Source: Ischnura elegans
Lineage: Eukaryota > Arthropoda > Insecta > Odonata > Coenagrionidae
DNA length: 64,000 nucleotides
Assembly: GCF_921293095.1 (NCBI RefSeq)
Contig: NC_060252.1
Coordinates: forward strand, 79,380,866 to 79,444,865
Direction of reading: 5' to 3'
The notes below the pieces were generated by a model. That model saw only the letters and a program-made list of their open reading frames with translations. It ran no database searches and had not been told where the DNA came from. Made by a program: the position numbers and the translations under genes. Below are positions 1-11,339 of this stretch, one piece after another; within the stretch, counting starts at the first letter, position 1, and each line of letters begins with the position of its first letter.

Positions 1-215
1 TGAATGGTCTTCTAAAATTTGAGATTAAAAACAAAATATAACTATTACTGTATAAAATATTCTCTTTATTTTGGTGTGAAGGTTATTAATATTAAATTAA
101 ATGATCGAGGCTATGTAATACATTAAATAAAACGAACGTAATGATAAACTTACCAAAAATCTTGTCTATTTTTTAAGCGTCTGGGGGGCGAACACGTGCA
201 CCCCCTAAATATGCC
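1..215 (+). repeat. Dispersed repeat family A, copy 1 (cut by window edge)
   Basis: The segment ends in a C/G-rich block (gcgtctggggggcgaacacg, then a run of C, then tatgcctat). It resembles 14497-14755, which has the same order: an AACG-ACAGTAATGA-like stretch, a CTTGTxTATTTTTT stretch, a GCGT-T-GGGG block and a closing ctgcctat. Similarity was judged by eye and is partial. The family is not identified and no coding potential was seen. Confidence 0.45.
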
Positions 216-1090
216 TATAAATTATAAATAGATGACGTAGATTATTGCCTCAAAAAATCGGTATTTCATTAACTTTTACTGCTCAAGAAAAATTGTTTCC
301 TAAATGTCATACAGAAATCCGAAGGTTGATTTAGCGCAGCTCTTTACTCGATTCTCCAATCAGCTACTCTTTGAAATCTTACACGATTCTTCTGTTTTAC
401 ATCCTTCATCACCTGCTGTCAGCATGCTATCTTAGGCCTTCACCTGCCGTTCTTCCCTCTCAACTGTTATTCAACGGTCGTTTTCATCGGACAATCATGT
501 CCCATGATGTAGCCAATTCAGTCGTCCTGATGTCTTCTCAAGGGTTTCAGAAGGCTAATTTCTCTTTCTTAGGCTTTTCTAAACGTTTTTTTTTAATTTG
601 TTGCTTCATGTTTTTTGCTTTGGTCTTCATATATTATTGTGTAAAAATTGATTTTGAGGATTATGTAAATGTAGACATGTATTGTTTTTTTGCTGATTTG
701 GTGCTATGTACATGGGGACATGTATTGCGTAAAAAATGGTTTTTGAGGGCTTTTTCAAAATTTTTTGTACTTAGTATTTTATGTTTTGTATTTTGGTTGT
801 AGTATAGGTATTTTTGTGTGTGATGAAGCCAATCAACCAAGCTGGTACTTTGCATTTTATATTTTTGTCTTTATATACTTCCTGATTTTATGTTACCACC
901 CGACTTTATGGTCGACTTGTAACAATTTATGTAATAATAATAATTATGATAAAGAATAATAATAACACTGGCTGGTAATCTTGTCAGCTTGGTTCCCTTG
1001 TTTTTAATAAAGTTATTACCTAATGTCGTATCTCTAAAGCCTGAACTCGCACTGAATCCTCGCCATCGGAAGAATTCATTTACGCATGTT
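216..1090. other. AT-rich stretch, no gene recognised
   Basis: Long open frames here (for example 371-802 +) have low-complexity hydrophobic translations and no recognisable domain. The end of the stretch (930-965) is rich in ATAATAATA, as at the 3' tail of a decayed retroelement, but no diagnostic motif was found. Confidence 0.5.
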
Positions 1091-1094
1091 ATAA

Positions 1095-1325
1095 TTGCGG
1101 AGCGTGGTCTCTTAGTCTTTGGACGATGGTGAAAGCGTCCTGGGTTCGAATCCGAGGGAAGCCTTTTTTCACCCCGAAAGAGGGAATGAGACTGGCCAAT
1201 CTAAGCTCCAAGTTGAAAATCACACCCCTCTGACTTGAATTGAGTTGAGCTCTACTCTCGCTATTCCAAGCAAACCTACGGAATGGAAATTTGAGTTTGT
1301 GAGATTATTAATATTAATAAATAAA
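1095..1325 (+). repeat. tRNA-derived SINE-like segment
   Basis: A pol III B-box-like sequence (GGTTCGAATCC, 1143-1153) lies about 35 bases downstream of an A-box-like stretch (TGGTCTCTTAGTC, about 1104-1116). An unrelated body and an A/T-rich tail (ATTAATATTAATAAATAAAA) follow to about 1328. This is SINE organisation. The tRNA part does not fold into a complete cloverleaf, so it is not a tRNA gene. Confidence 0.45.
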
Positions 1326-1688
1326 AAAGGCCATGTGCACTATATGTAGCTACATATCGTACCTACATATCTTCACGCGGACAAGCACCCAGGAGCATAT
1401 GAAGGTGGGGGGGATACTTAAATTGCACAGCAGACACACAGCTCCTACTCACTTGAAAGATAAACACGCTAATAATAATTTTTGCGTATTCGTCGTGCGC
1501 AAAGTAGGGTCTGCCGTTTAATGTTACGGACCGACCCACATTTTTTCCTTATTTCTCTTGACATTTTAAAAACAGCGGCTATTTGCAGAGTCCCTTCAGC
1601 ATATAGCCTCACCAAATTATCGTTTCAAGAAGGAACTGTATACCTTTAACTATGAAGTAAAAGTAAAAATACATCATATACCTGCCAA

Positions 1689-1919
1689 GGGCGTATCCAG
1701 GATCAAAACTGGGGGGGGGAAGCCATGGTTTTTCAAGTTGTTGGTCAGATTAAAGCATGGAAAAGGTGAATTGAATCAACATTTTAAAGAAACTGTAACT
1801 GCTCTTTATTATTTTTAAAATTATTAGCTTGAAAAAACATTATTCTCCTTAAAGACATTTGCGTTATTTGCTTCTGGGAGGGGGCAACTTCCCCCTCCTG
1901 CCCCTCGCTGGGTACGCCC
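1689..1919 (+). repeat. MITE family B, copy 1
   Basis: It is bounded by short inverted ends, GGGCGTATCCAG and CTGGGTACGCCC, with G-tracts just inside each end. The interior matches copies at 2565-3139 (inverted, interrupted) and 5372-5686: a shared ttcaagttgt block, an ACATTTTAA-GAAACT block and a terminal cttctgg-G-tract. It is non-coding. Confidence 0.7.
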
Positions 1920-2564
1920 ATGATACCTGCAATAAATATGCATTGGTGGTCTTTGATACTTAGTGATACAGTGTTGGGATCTAGTCATCGCTTCCGTTCG
2001 AAGAGAGGAATGAACTGTCCGTTTCAAAATTAAAACAACTCAAGTTTGAAAGCCCATGTCTTTGCTGAAATTAATTTCACGTAATCAAAGAATATTGAGC
2101 ATTAACTTTGTTTTATTTTTCCTCAGGTGATTGAGGAAAACAATTTTTAGGCAATATCCATTAATAATTTTGCTACTATATTGGCCCCGTTAGTTTGACC
2201 CCGTGGAGGAAGGTGTGAATTTGGTGATTAGTAATTTAATGATCATATCACATAATATTACATCTATTTCAATTATTAAGAGTTATTGCACTGCCGATTG
2301 AAAGAGAAAAATTGAAAATAAAGTTTTGAGACTTTTTTTAGCTTTAAAACAGTTGGTAAATCAAAATTGTCTTTTAAATCGGTGAGTCTATCACCACGGG
2401 AAATAATGCTCCAGGAAGAGAAAGCAACGATTCTGTAAACAATCCGTTGTATTAATTACCTTATTGTGCTTTGCCTATGCCTATGCTTTGCCTATGGAAG
2501 AAGGTCTACGCCACGGGGCGGGTGGGCCTTTTTATGAGCCGCGGACAGTTGTCGTTCCTTTCAT

Positions 2565-3139
2565 GGGCGTACCCATGGGGGTAAGAGGGGGTAGCTGCCC
2601 CCTCCCAGAGGTGAAAGTAAATTTATATATTGTATGATATGAGGCAAGATTTTGTGGAAGTTCTTAATACTAGTAAAATTAGACAATGCAATATTTCCTC
2701 TGGATTTTATAATAACACGACGCGTTTCGTTGATATTAACATGCGCTTGATAATGCTGTTATCCCCTCACCTTAAGCACTAAGACGTAAATAAGGAAGAA
2801 CTGTAGTACATATGAAGCACTTGGTGACGCTGTTTGTAACAAAGTAACGCGTCGTGTAAAAATAAAATCCTGAGGAAATATTGCAATATCTAATTTTACT
2901 AGTAAAAGTTAATTTTGTTCAAAACGATATTTTTTGACAAATTTTCTTTAAATCCAAGAAAAGTGATGTGAGTATAAACCATTTAATTAAAATAAAAATA
3001 TTTTTCCCAGCAAATAATTTTAAAAACTAATGAAGCTCTGTTATAATTTTCTTGAAATTTTGGTTTCCTTAACCTTTTCTGTGTTGCAACTTGAACGACC
3101 ACGGCTTGTCCCCCTCTAAATTTGATCCTGGGTACGCCC
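2565..3139 (-). repeat. MITE family B, copy 2, interrupted by another MITE
   Basis: The ends are GGGCGTACCC and CTGGGTACGCCC. Relative to copy 1 the orientation is reversed: the gcaacttgaacgaccac block near 3086 is the complement of the ttcaagttgt block in copies 1 and 3. The copy is longer than its relatives because the 2669-2903 element sits inside it. Without that insert it is about 340 bp, close to the 315 bp of copy 3. Confidence 0.68.
2669..2903. mobile_element. Hairpin-like MITE nested in MITE family B
   Basis: This 235-bp element is bounded by imperfect inverted repeats of nearly 60 bp. The left arm begins ACTAGTAAAATTAGA (2669) and runs to ACACGACGCGTT (2726). The right arm runs from AACGCGTCGTGT (2846) to TAATTTTACTAGT (2903). 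It lies inside family B copy 2, so it inserted later. No coding capacity; superfamily unknown. Confidence 0.78.
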
Positions 3140-5109
3140 TCGTTTCCTTTGACGAGAATAAATGACCAACAAACAACGAGCCATTGCATAAATACATTAG
3201 TCCTTCGTTTAAATGCTTAGTTCATGCATCTAACCATCGGCACCTCACCATTGTGTATACCATCGGCAATTCAAGAGATGATTGCTGATACGCACGGCTG
3301 CGGGGGAAATACTCAATAGAAAGAGAACCGTACCATTCGAGACACAAGGATGTTTACGCATGGATAGTTCTCCATATCCTCTTCGTTAATCGTCAGCGTA
3401 GACATTCAGAAGTCAATCCCTTTTGCCAATGTCGACACACTTGCTCGCATTTCCATCATAGCTGGTGGTACGTTAGGATTTGAAAGTTTAAACCACCCCT
3501 CCCATCCTTACTACAAAATCAATGTTTATTCGGTAGTGAAGTATTTCCAAGGGTCAGAGTTAGGCTATAAGTGACTTATCAGCGGCACTCAAGCCTTAGG
3601 GGCCAATCCCAGCATAAAAGTTTTTTGTTGGGTGTTGTAAATAATTTTAGCCTTTAAAGTTTTATTTTTTCGAACCTACATTGAAAGGGTGAACAAGTTC
3701 TCATGATTCCATAGAATTCCACATGTTCTTATTACCATTCACGTGTTCTAGCATCAGAGGCCCTGTTTGCATGGCTTGTGTTTAAGTTCTTTGACTAAAT
3801 ATTTTTATTGTATTTCATAGAAAGGTGCTCAAAACTTTTCCTGATAGCCCTAATTACTCGTCTTAATTAGGTATCGTCGGATTCGTCGGCTGTAAGGGCT
3901 CTCCATAATGTAGTGTAACACGATTACAGTTTTGTTTACTGCTCAAGTATCTAAATATCCTACCTCGTAAACAATGAAAGTTTTAGCAAAGCTTGAAGTA
4001 TCTAGTAGTGAGTGCGGACAAGGTTTACTTACGTTAATCAGTGAGGAAGATGGCGAACGTAGATGGAAGATGATTCGTTAAAAGTGAGTTTTTATACCTC
4101 AAATATTTTTTCTCTTTTTTTCTCAATAACTGTACAAATGCATTCTATCTTACTTATTCAGAAAGTAAGAGCTCTTCAGTATTAGCGATCCATTGGTGTT
4201 GTAAATAATTCTAATATATTTTAATAAAAATATTTAAAAGCTTAATGCTAAACCTCTCATATTCAAAAAACAAGTCAGGTCACTGTCGCTGTATATCTTA
4301 ATTCACTGACCGACATTTTTGTAGCGATTAGGTGCTCTTTGAAAGATCAGTGAAACATCCGCTGACCAAAAAATCGAAATTCCTAGTTTAGTTCCCAACT
4401 TTGGAAGAAAATACAAACATTCATTGCTCAGCTTTTCCTTATATACCTGTAGAGGCAATGCGGGGAATTGCAGCCGTTGCAACAGCTAGGTTTTAGAATT
4501 CCATACTTTCGTCTAATGGTTTTAAATCTTCATACTCAAATACAATATAGATACATCCACTTATGTACATGCTCGAATATCTAATTTATGCGCACAATAT
4601 TAAAGTTTAGAGTAAAATCCTATGTAGTATTCTGGCTCAATATCATTAGTCTTCGTTGTTCTTTGCCACAAGTAGTAAAGCCATATATACTCTACCTATC
4701 TACAATTTCAATTCCTGTTTTGAAATGTTTTCCTATGAACTTAATCCTCATCCTTGGTCCAAACTCTCTCGACCGTGTACTACTTAAATCTCTCTTCCCA
4801 TTTCATCATCATTATAACATACCAAATCCTCATTTAGCAAGCTTCCTTGATCGTCAGTCATCCTGTACTTTCAAGGTGTCACGTATAAAAGGTGGGCAGA
4901 TGACAAAAAAGATAACTCAGAGCACTTTTAACGTAAATCTTGTATTCAGAATGAATAACAAGAAACAACCTAAATCCATGTCACAACGCTTAAGCTCTGC
5001 ATAGTGATGCCTAAAACTCCTTACATAAACCAGATAACAATACCACAAAAGAGCCTAGTTTATGAGAAATACGGGACTACATTATGTCATGAGAAATAAA
5101 TGACCGAAA
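3140..5109. other. No gene recognised
   Basis: The sequence is AT-rich. The longest frame (4588-5004 +) has no recognisable domain and unremarkable composition. No clear repeat ends were found. Confidence 0.5.
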
Positions 5110-5880
5110 TATTCGTGTGGAAAGTAGCACTTCAAAGACCAGAGACTTGGACAATCGGAAGAGCTGAATAGAAAAACTTCAACTTTGAAGTGGAATACTG
5201 AAGAGTAGTTCAAGGAATAGACCTGTGAGGCTCCTTACGAAGGAGAAAACAGGAGAAAAAGAAGGTGGATAGGTCATACACAGATGTAGAAATCACGTCT
5301 GGAACTACCGAGAATGTGTGACCTAATCAGAGCTGTTTGATTAATACGTTACGACCGAGAGGTGCGTCCATGGGCGTACCCAGAATCAAAACTAGGGGAA
5401 GGGGGGGGGGGGGATTAGCCGTGGTCGTTCAAGTTGTAACTTTTTTGCACGGGAAAGGTTAATGAAACCAAAATTTTAAGGAAACTATGACAGCAATTTA
5501 TTAGTTTTTATAATGATTTGCTTGAAGAAATAATGATTTTTATTTTATTTTAGTTCCATGTCTTATACCAATATCATTTTTCTTCAATAGGAAAATTTGT
5601 TCATAACATTTGTTTTGAACTAAATTTATTTTCGCTTCTGGGGGGGGGGGGCAGTTGCCCCCTCTCCCCCGCTGGGTAGACCCGTGGGTGCGTCATTAAT
5701 ATAATAGTAAGTGAGGAATATATTTTAGGAAAAGAATGAAGGAAAAGTTACCCGGGGAAGACCTAAGTACTTCGTATAGATGAAGAAGGAAATAATATCA
5801 ATGAGGTGAAGGAAATACTTTGGGAAAGGGAGAAATGGACGGTTGTTGAATACAAATCTTAGGATTATAGTCCTATGAAT
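5110..5880 (+). pseudogene. Decayed LINE (RTE-like) C-terminal fragment, split by a MITE
   Basis: Translation of the + strand, with stops, gives the ETWTIGRAE stretch (5145 on), then RRRK and a tryptophan-glycine-histidine motif RRWIGHT in another frame (about 5263). After the MITE at 5372-5686 a GKRMKEKLPG block (from about 5730) resumes. In arthropod RTE-type LINEs this series (ETWTL, RRWIGH, GKRxRGRP) forms the region after the reverse transcriptase. Several stops and frame changes make it a relic. The class assignment is inference from motif order. Confidence 0.6.
5372..5686 (+). mobile_element. MITE family B, copy 3, with target-site duplication
   Basis: The element starts GGGCGTACCCAG and closes with CTGGGTAGACCC followed by GTG. 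It is flanked by ggtgcgtccat (5361-5371) and ggtgcgtcat (5687-5696), a 10-11 bp near-identical duplication. Long G runs lie inside both ends. It interrupts the LINE relic at 5110-5880, which dates it after that LINE. Confidence 0.75.
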
Positions 5881-6819
5881 GTATGAAACAGGACAGGATT
5901 GGAATGGAATCCATATGATATGCTAGGCCTTAATACTGGAATATTATCATATCATATACTGGTATATATTTTATTATTATACTGGAATAATACCAACTGG
6001 AATTATCGGTGAAGGTTTCAATTCATTGGCACGGTTGAGAGCAGAGAGGTATTGTCACTGGGTGGAAGGTTATTTTATCAGCTGAAGAGGGTAGTAACAA
6101 GATCCATAGATCACCGTGTGTAGTACCTACCGATGCAACTAATCTACTGAGGCTCTGTGTCAAATATTGTTGTAATTCAGTCTAAATATCGTCAAGTGAA
6201 AGACTCAATTGGGTATTTAGGACGGAAACAATCATTTAGAAATTTATTTTGTTAGATGAAAAGTAAGTCTTCACAATATGACATTCATAAAACACCTTGT
6301 ACTTCCATAGGATTTTTAATTCTTATGTACTACCGGTTACACCGCTATAGGGTTACTAGGTCGAGAGAGAAAAATTGTCAGAGGATATATCATATTTTTC
6401 AGGCATTTAATTCGTACCAACCGCACGAGCATATTTCAACAGGAGTTGCTGCACTTGAGAAGAAAGGGAAAGAGACCAGATGCCTTGGGAAATCTTGAAA
6501 TTCCTATGCACAAGAAACACAGTAAAGTCGTGAATGAAAACCTTTTTCTCACTTACTCCATTCTATTTGACGCACTGTGGTCTATTGAATCTAGATTTTA
6601 TACTAAACACGACGAGAACCCTGCCTAATCTTCCTCCGTTTCCATAACATCCTACATCTCTTTCTCCCCAGCTATCCCCAACAATATATAGCCCTAAAAT
6701 GAACATATTTTTCATTGTCTGTCAAATGTAATAATCTATGATGTTAACAAAATGTGCGTTTGTATTGTGCCTTCAATACACTTTATCGACTGGTTTTCTG
6801 CCCACTGGCAGATCACAAA
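5881..6819. other. No gene recognised
   Basis: There is low-complexity TA-rich sequence around 5930-6000 with repeated atactgg/tactggaat units. Frames at 6256-6498 and 6446-6628 show no domain. Confidence 0.5.
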
Positions 6820-7067
6820 CACCAAAGTTGTCTCCAACTCCTCCTATCCCGTACCAGCTCGTTAGATTCCTAATTCCTCACTTTATCCACCTTTTTCACT
6901 CTTTCTAGCCTCCTCCAAACCCATTTCTCTAAAGCGTTGATCCTATCCCAATCTCTTCTTCCCAAGGTCTGCGTTTTCCAAGATATAACCCTATTTAAAA
7001 TTGCTATTATGGCTTTATGTGCAAAATTTCTCTGGACATTTGCGCTATTTGCAATTGTTGTAAACAA
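6820..7067 (-). pseudogene. LINE (RTE-like) C-terminal fragment
   Basis: The - strand frame contains SWKTQTLGRRDWDRINALEK followed by WVWRRLERVKKVDKVRN and a stop, then RDRRSWRQLW in the same direction. This matches the post-RT region of RTE/BovB-like LINEs, where a WTL-R...LE-F-x-WxWRR-x-x-x-x-x-WxD-x-V-x-NE pattern is common. It covers only about 80 residues. No RT motif remains nearby on this strand. Confidence 0.55.
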
Positions 7068-7360
7068 GAAAGCTACATCAATATGAATGGATTTTGGGGA
7101 TAACCCGCGTCAAGACCCGCTTAAAAATGGACGTCGCGACGTTTCCTCTCCTATAAGGCCGCTATACGCGCTGATTGATCATGCGAATGAAATAATTCGC
7201 CTTGCATAGCGGGAAAATTCGTGAATGAACCGTCATGAGCATTATCATTCATTGAAAATTAGAAGATGCTCTATTTTTGCTCACATGATCTCGTGAATGA
7301 TGGCAGTGCTAATGATTGCAATCGCACTATCATTCAGCATGATAATTCACCGTGTATAGT

Positions 7361-7620
7361 CAGGGATGGCGACTTACAAAAAGTATTGGGGGGGGGGCAA
7401 ACCGGGGATCTTGCCCCGAAAAATTTTATAAGTAGTAAGTTTTAAGTTTTTAAGCATTTTAGAAGAGTCATATGATCAACATTAGAACCCTGATAACTCG
7501 AATCTAAATATCTGGACAATCCGGGGAAATCGACAAGCCTGACACATTTTTTCCTCACACCTATAACGAATTTTTGAGGGGGCTCGGGCCCCCTCAAGCC
7601 CCATGGAGTCGGCGCCACTG
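7361..7620. mobile_element. hAT-like MITE with perfect 8-bp duplication
   Basis: The ends are CAGGGATGGCGAC and GTCGGCGCCACTG (inverted match with three differences). The 8-bp direct repeat TGTATAGT lies at 7353-7360 and 7621-7628. G-tracts and the palindromic block GGGGGCTCGGGCCCCCT (from about 7578) lie inside. CA-starting ends and 8-bp duplications point to the hAT superfamily. 260 bp, non-coding. Confidence 0.82.
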
Positions 7621-7628
7621 TGTATAGT

Positions 7629-8069
7629 GTCCTTAAGAGAGGAAACGTTGAACATTTTAAAATCTTAACGCGAGTTGCCCCCAAAGTCCATTAATATTGA
7701 AGAGCATGTTCCGCGATAGTTTTATTAATTTGAAGATGGATTTGTGTTGTATTGAGGGCTTGGCTATTAAAAAAATGCAGTGGAGGCGTTAGATAGGGCA
7801 CAGGAGATGAGCAGAGGGAAGTCGTTTGAGGAGTTGGACGGGCACAGAAGCGAATAGAAAAGAGGGAAATTTGAAGGCGGGGAGCGGAAGGGGCGATCGG
7901 AAATTTCGAGGAATATGCGGCGAATGGAGATGATAATTAGGGCCGATACTATGCCTTCCATGGAAGAATGAGTGGATGTGAACCTCCTATTCGAGTGAAG
8001 GGAAGAGAGAGGAGAATATTTTGAAATCGGTAAGGCACGATTTACCGCGCACAGGTGATCAAGTGACAT
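7629..8069. other. No gene recognised
   Basis: A purine-rich strand (7780-8030, GGAG/GAAG-rich) produces an open - strand frame at 7767-8069. The composition bias explains it and no domain was seen. Confidence 0.45.
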
Positions 8070-8219
8070 ATGGTTAAAGATGACACGGGAGCCCCAATTT
8101 TAAGATCAGAATTCAATGCGGCAGTAAGAGATATACGGGGGAATAAAGCATCTGGAATAGATGATATTCATGCAGAGCTAATTAAAAATGCAGGAGAAAA
8201 GATATTGCACTTGCAGTAA
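8070..8219 (+). pseudogene. LINE reverse transcriptase N-terminal fragment
   Basis: From about 8079 the + frame reads GAPILRSEFNAAVRDIRGNK, then ASGIDDIHAELIKNAGEKI, ending at a stop at 8218. This is the block just before the RT palm in RTE/CR1-like LINEs (…A-x-x-x-LxxNKAxGxDxIxAELxK). About 45 residues survive, and the downstream RT is absent. Confidence 0.7.
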
Positions 8220-8299
8220 AAAATCATAAGTTCGTATTAAATTTGCTAGACCACTTTTTTTTTAGACCAATAACATTTTTGTGGAGGGAGTAAAACTCA

Positions 8300-8570
8300 T
8301 TCCGACAGCGTTTCAACCCGAAGGTTGGTTACGGTTAGATATGGAGAAAGTAGGGCCAACCAACTCTGACCAACGAGCCACTTTTGAGCCTTGGAGGTGT
8401 AATTTTCCACATTCAGGATGGAGGCGTCAGATATATTCCCTGGGCCCTCTCGCTTTTTGAAGACCTTTGCTTTGATGTCCGAGAGCTTCACCCCGGGCTT
8501 GAACCCAGGATCATTCGATCAGTAGCCAAGCGCTGTTGGTATGCTATAGGTATGGGGTGTCCAAACTACG
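8300..8570 (-). repeat. SINE-like segment with B box
   Basis: On the - strand a GGGTTCAAGCCC B-box-like sequence lies at about 8494-8505, with gcttggctactgatcga upstream in the place of an A-box half. It is followed by about 200 bases of unrelated body and an A-rich stretch (the run of T at 8254-8264 on +). It could instead be a chance B-box match. Confidence 0.35.
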
Positions 8571-8685
8571 GTTCCATGGCCATAGCATGAAGCTCGCAAG
8601 ACTCTGTCCCCCGGCCTAATACGTAGATCTTTTTAGGTACGGAATTTTTACTACGATACATAGATACGATACATACATACGAAAC

Positions 8686-9354
8686 AATAGGGTAGTTTCC
8701 TTCTTCAAAGAAAACGAAATGCATTGATTGCGAAATGCGTTACCCACCATTAGAGTATTCATAATACACCAATTATTTGGTTTTAGAAATCCCGGTTTAA
8801 ACGAATGGCAATGGTCAATTTTAACCTCATTTAAAAAAGGCCAGATTGGCGCCCATGCGATTCCACTCCACGTGACGTCACAGGGATCTAGTTTCTGCAC
8901 GAGAGGATAGGAGTTTTACATCGTCTGAGATTACCAATGCATGAATGAGTCACAGGGCTCAGGGAAACATCTCTTAATAACCACTTATTAAAATTGTCTA
9001 AGGTCGGAAAGGTTCCTTCGTTTGATAAGGTAGTAATAATCCATATTTAAGCCAAGCGCTACCTACTAGCAGGGTACTTTGCTACCTGCTAGCAGCCTGC
9101 GTCGTATCAGCGCTGAAGCCTCACCTCACAGTCACCTCACAGGGCGGCAGCGGGAACCAGAAATACGTAACACGGACTTTTTCCATCATTCCTACTTAGC
9201 CGTCGCGTTTTCGCGCGCTTGAAAATTTTCACTTTTCGTTTAATCGCGAAAAATAGATATCGTCATTTAAAAATCTAAGAGCGTGAAATGCGTACTCCAG
9301 GAGTAATAATCTTTCGATTTAGGCAATAAAAAAATAATAGGAAACCACCCTATT
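8686..9354 (+). mobile_element. MITE family C, copy 1
   Basis: The terminal inverted repeats are AATAGGGTAGTTTCC at the left and GGAAACCACCCTATT at the right. It matches the copy at 42387-43051 over nearly its whole length (669 versus 665 bp). Shared internal blocks include GGTCAATTTTAACCTCATTT, CACGTGACGTCACAGGG (8869-8885) and ATTTAAAAATCTAA near the right end. No ORF and no clear target duplication. Confidence 0.85.
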
Positions 9355-9569
9355 CTATTATCCCTGCTAATGAAAGTGCCCATGTGTTAATGATGAAATC
9401 AATATATTAATGTGGGAAGCATTTCCCTTTTTATATATATCCCTTTCTTCATATGCTTTGTTTATAGCTTCTTTCACTTCAATAACTCATCAATAACAAC
9501 AAATCAATGGCAGCTGTAGTAAATATTAAAAATGTGGGTACTCCTCTTATCGGAATTCCCACTGGGCTA

Positions 9570-9645
9570 ATTGATCCATAACGGCCAACGTTTCAAGCTC
9601 CGACTCGGGGCTCATCCTCCGGGCTGAATGTTGTTTTATTTGTTT
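9570..9645 (-). repeat. Penelope-like element 3'-end remnant
   Basis: On the - strand this encodes PEDEPRVGA and continues as gcttgaaacgttggc. The same PEDEPRV motif closes the Penelope-like fragment at 34985-35890. In Penelope-like elements a 'gatgagc…gaaacgt' block usually marks the end of the element. Only a short tail is present. Confidence 0.5.
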
Positions 9646-10262
9646 ATTTACAAAATCATATTTCTCAGTATTACAAATGCTAGGTTTGCCAATATCAACA
9701 GTTCTTAAACATTGATTGAGTAAATTTAAAGAACAAAATTAAATTATTTGGGCCAAAGAGTATTTGATTGGCCCCCAAACAGATGTTTCATACATAGTTT
9801 AGACAATCTTTGGACTGACAATTTTGGAATCCCCTGCCCTAGACCGCGAAGCTTTCCCAGGGAAGATCATTACGTGAAATGGAAATGGAAGTCCAACAGC
9901 GATTCTTCGCCCGCAAGGTGAGTTTTACACTGGAATACCTCTCTGCAGGAATCTCGACCAGGGAGAGCGGAAATGACGCAGAAAGAGTCTTCCGTAGTCG
10001 CCCGGATATGGGGCTCATGCCCCTTACCTCTCCTCTGTTGAGGGGTCAACCCTCGTCCCCTCTCACCTGCCTCTATCGTCTCGAAGCCCATCTTTCTTTT
10101 TTACGTGTAAAGCGCATTAATGATCTTCACGCATGCAGCTAGAAAGATGAGAGCTATATTGAAGTTGAACTAGAAAAATTAAAACTTGAAGAGTTGAAAT
10201 AATGGTTAAGTTCACCAATTTGTTTTATTATACATTTTGAGAAAGTTGTACATTTATATCTA
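9646..10262. other. No gene recognised
   Basis: There are overlapping short frames on both strands at 9870-10142 without recognisable domains. Confidence 0.45.
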
Positions 10263-10270
10263 CGTATTAC

Positions 10271-10736
10271 CAGGGCTGGGTAGTATTTTAAATACAAGTA
10301 TTTTAAAATACATATTTGAAGTACATTTGTAATTTCTACTTGGTATTTAAAATACACGACCTGAATTTATCATGTATTTTGTATTTCAAACGCAAATTTT
10401 TGGTATCTGTCCATTTTAAAATAAAACAAATACTTTTGAAGCAGCTCTGATGACATCTCTGTAACATTATGCTTCAGAGATTACTTCGTTTTCGCTAGAA
10501 ACGTTTTCTTCATGCTTGCAACTATCCATAACGCGCCAAGGCAGGTAATGTTTTTTTAAGATCACTTAGTTTCCACACAAATGTATTTTGTATTTTAAAG
10601 GGTACTTAAAATGCTATTTTGTAGTTTGTTTTTCAAATACCCCAGTCAAAGGTGTTTTGTATTTTGCATTTCAAACACATTAAGAGCAGTATTTTGTATT
10701 TCAAATACTCCTCGGCCTGTTTTTTGCTCAGCCCTG
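10271..10736. mobile_element. hAT-like MITE with 8-bp duplication
   Basis: The ends are CAGGGCTGGGTAG and CTCAGCCCTG. The flanks CGTATTAC (10263-10270) and CATATTAC (10737-10744) form an 8-bp duplication with one CG-to-CA difference. The interior is filled with variants of GTATTTTAAATAC / TGTATTTCAAA. Non-coding, 466 bp. Confidence 0.8.
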
Positions 10737-10744
10737 CATATTAC

Positions 10745-11339
10745 ACTGCGAGCCACCTCTAGGGTGTATGGCATTGGGTGATCAATCACCAGCATGCAGC
10801 ATGCAAGAGGATTTCCCACATGAACACCACAAGGTCATGAAAATGTTACGCATACTAACAAATAATGCCTCTACACTCATCCAAAGGCAAAACTTGTCAA
10901 CTGCTTATGAAGGAAATTTTCCTATGAAGCTAGAGTAACAAGAATATAATAATAATATTATTTATTACGCTTATTCATAGATTACAAAGTAAATATATAT
11001 ACAAAAAATAAAACAGTGAAGTAGAATATAGGGTAGGTTAATCTGACTTGGGTTTACTATCATATCTTAAAATAGGGGCTGGTGGAGATTCATAAACGTT
11101 TAAAAAAATATAATTGAACAAATACGATTTTGATACTAAAATATATGTGTGCTGTACAGGAGTAGAATAAAGAAAAGAAAATTCTAGATTTATTAATTGC
11201 AACAATGAAAATATAAAATAAATCGTTAATTTCAAGAAGAACAGAAAAAAATAGAAAACTTTTAAGAATAATAACTTTTAACAATGAAAATACAAAAGAA
11301 ATAGCACAATATAATTATCAAGTTACACCACAACTTTTT
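10745..11339. other. AT-rich stretch, no gene recognised
   Basis: The sequence is strongly A/T-biased with repeated ATTTATTA and ACAATGAAAATA blocks. The - strand frames at 11038-11284 are composition artefacts. Confidence 0.5.

Noticed and set aside
371-802. 143-codon frame on +
   Set aside because: Starts at TTG; low-complexity hydrophobic T-rich translation, no domain and no splice support.
7767-8069. 100-codon frame on -
   Set aside because: Explained by purine-rich strand bias; no domain.
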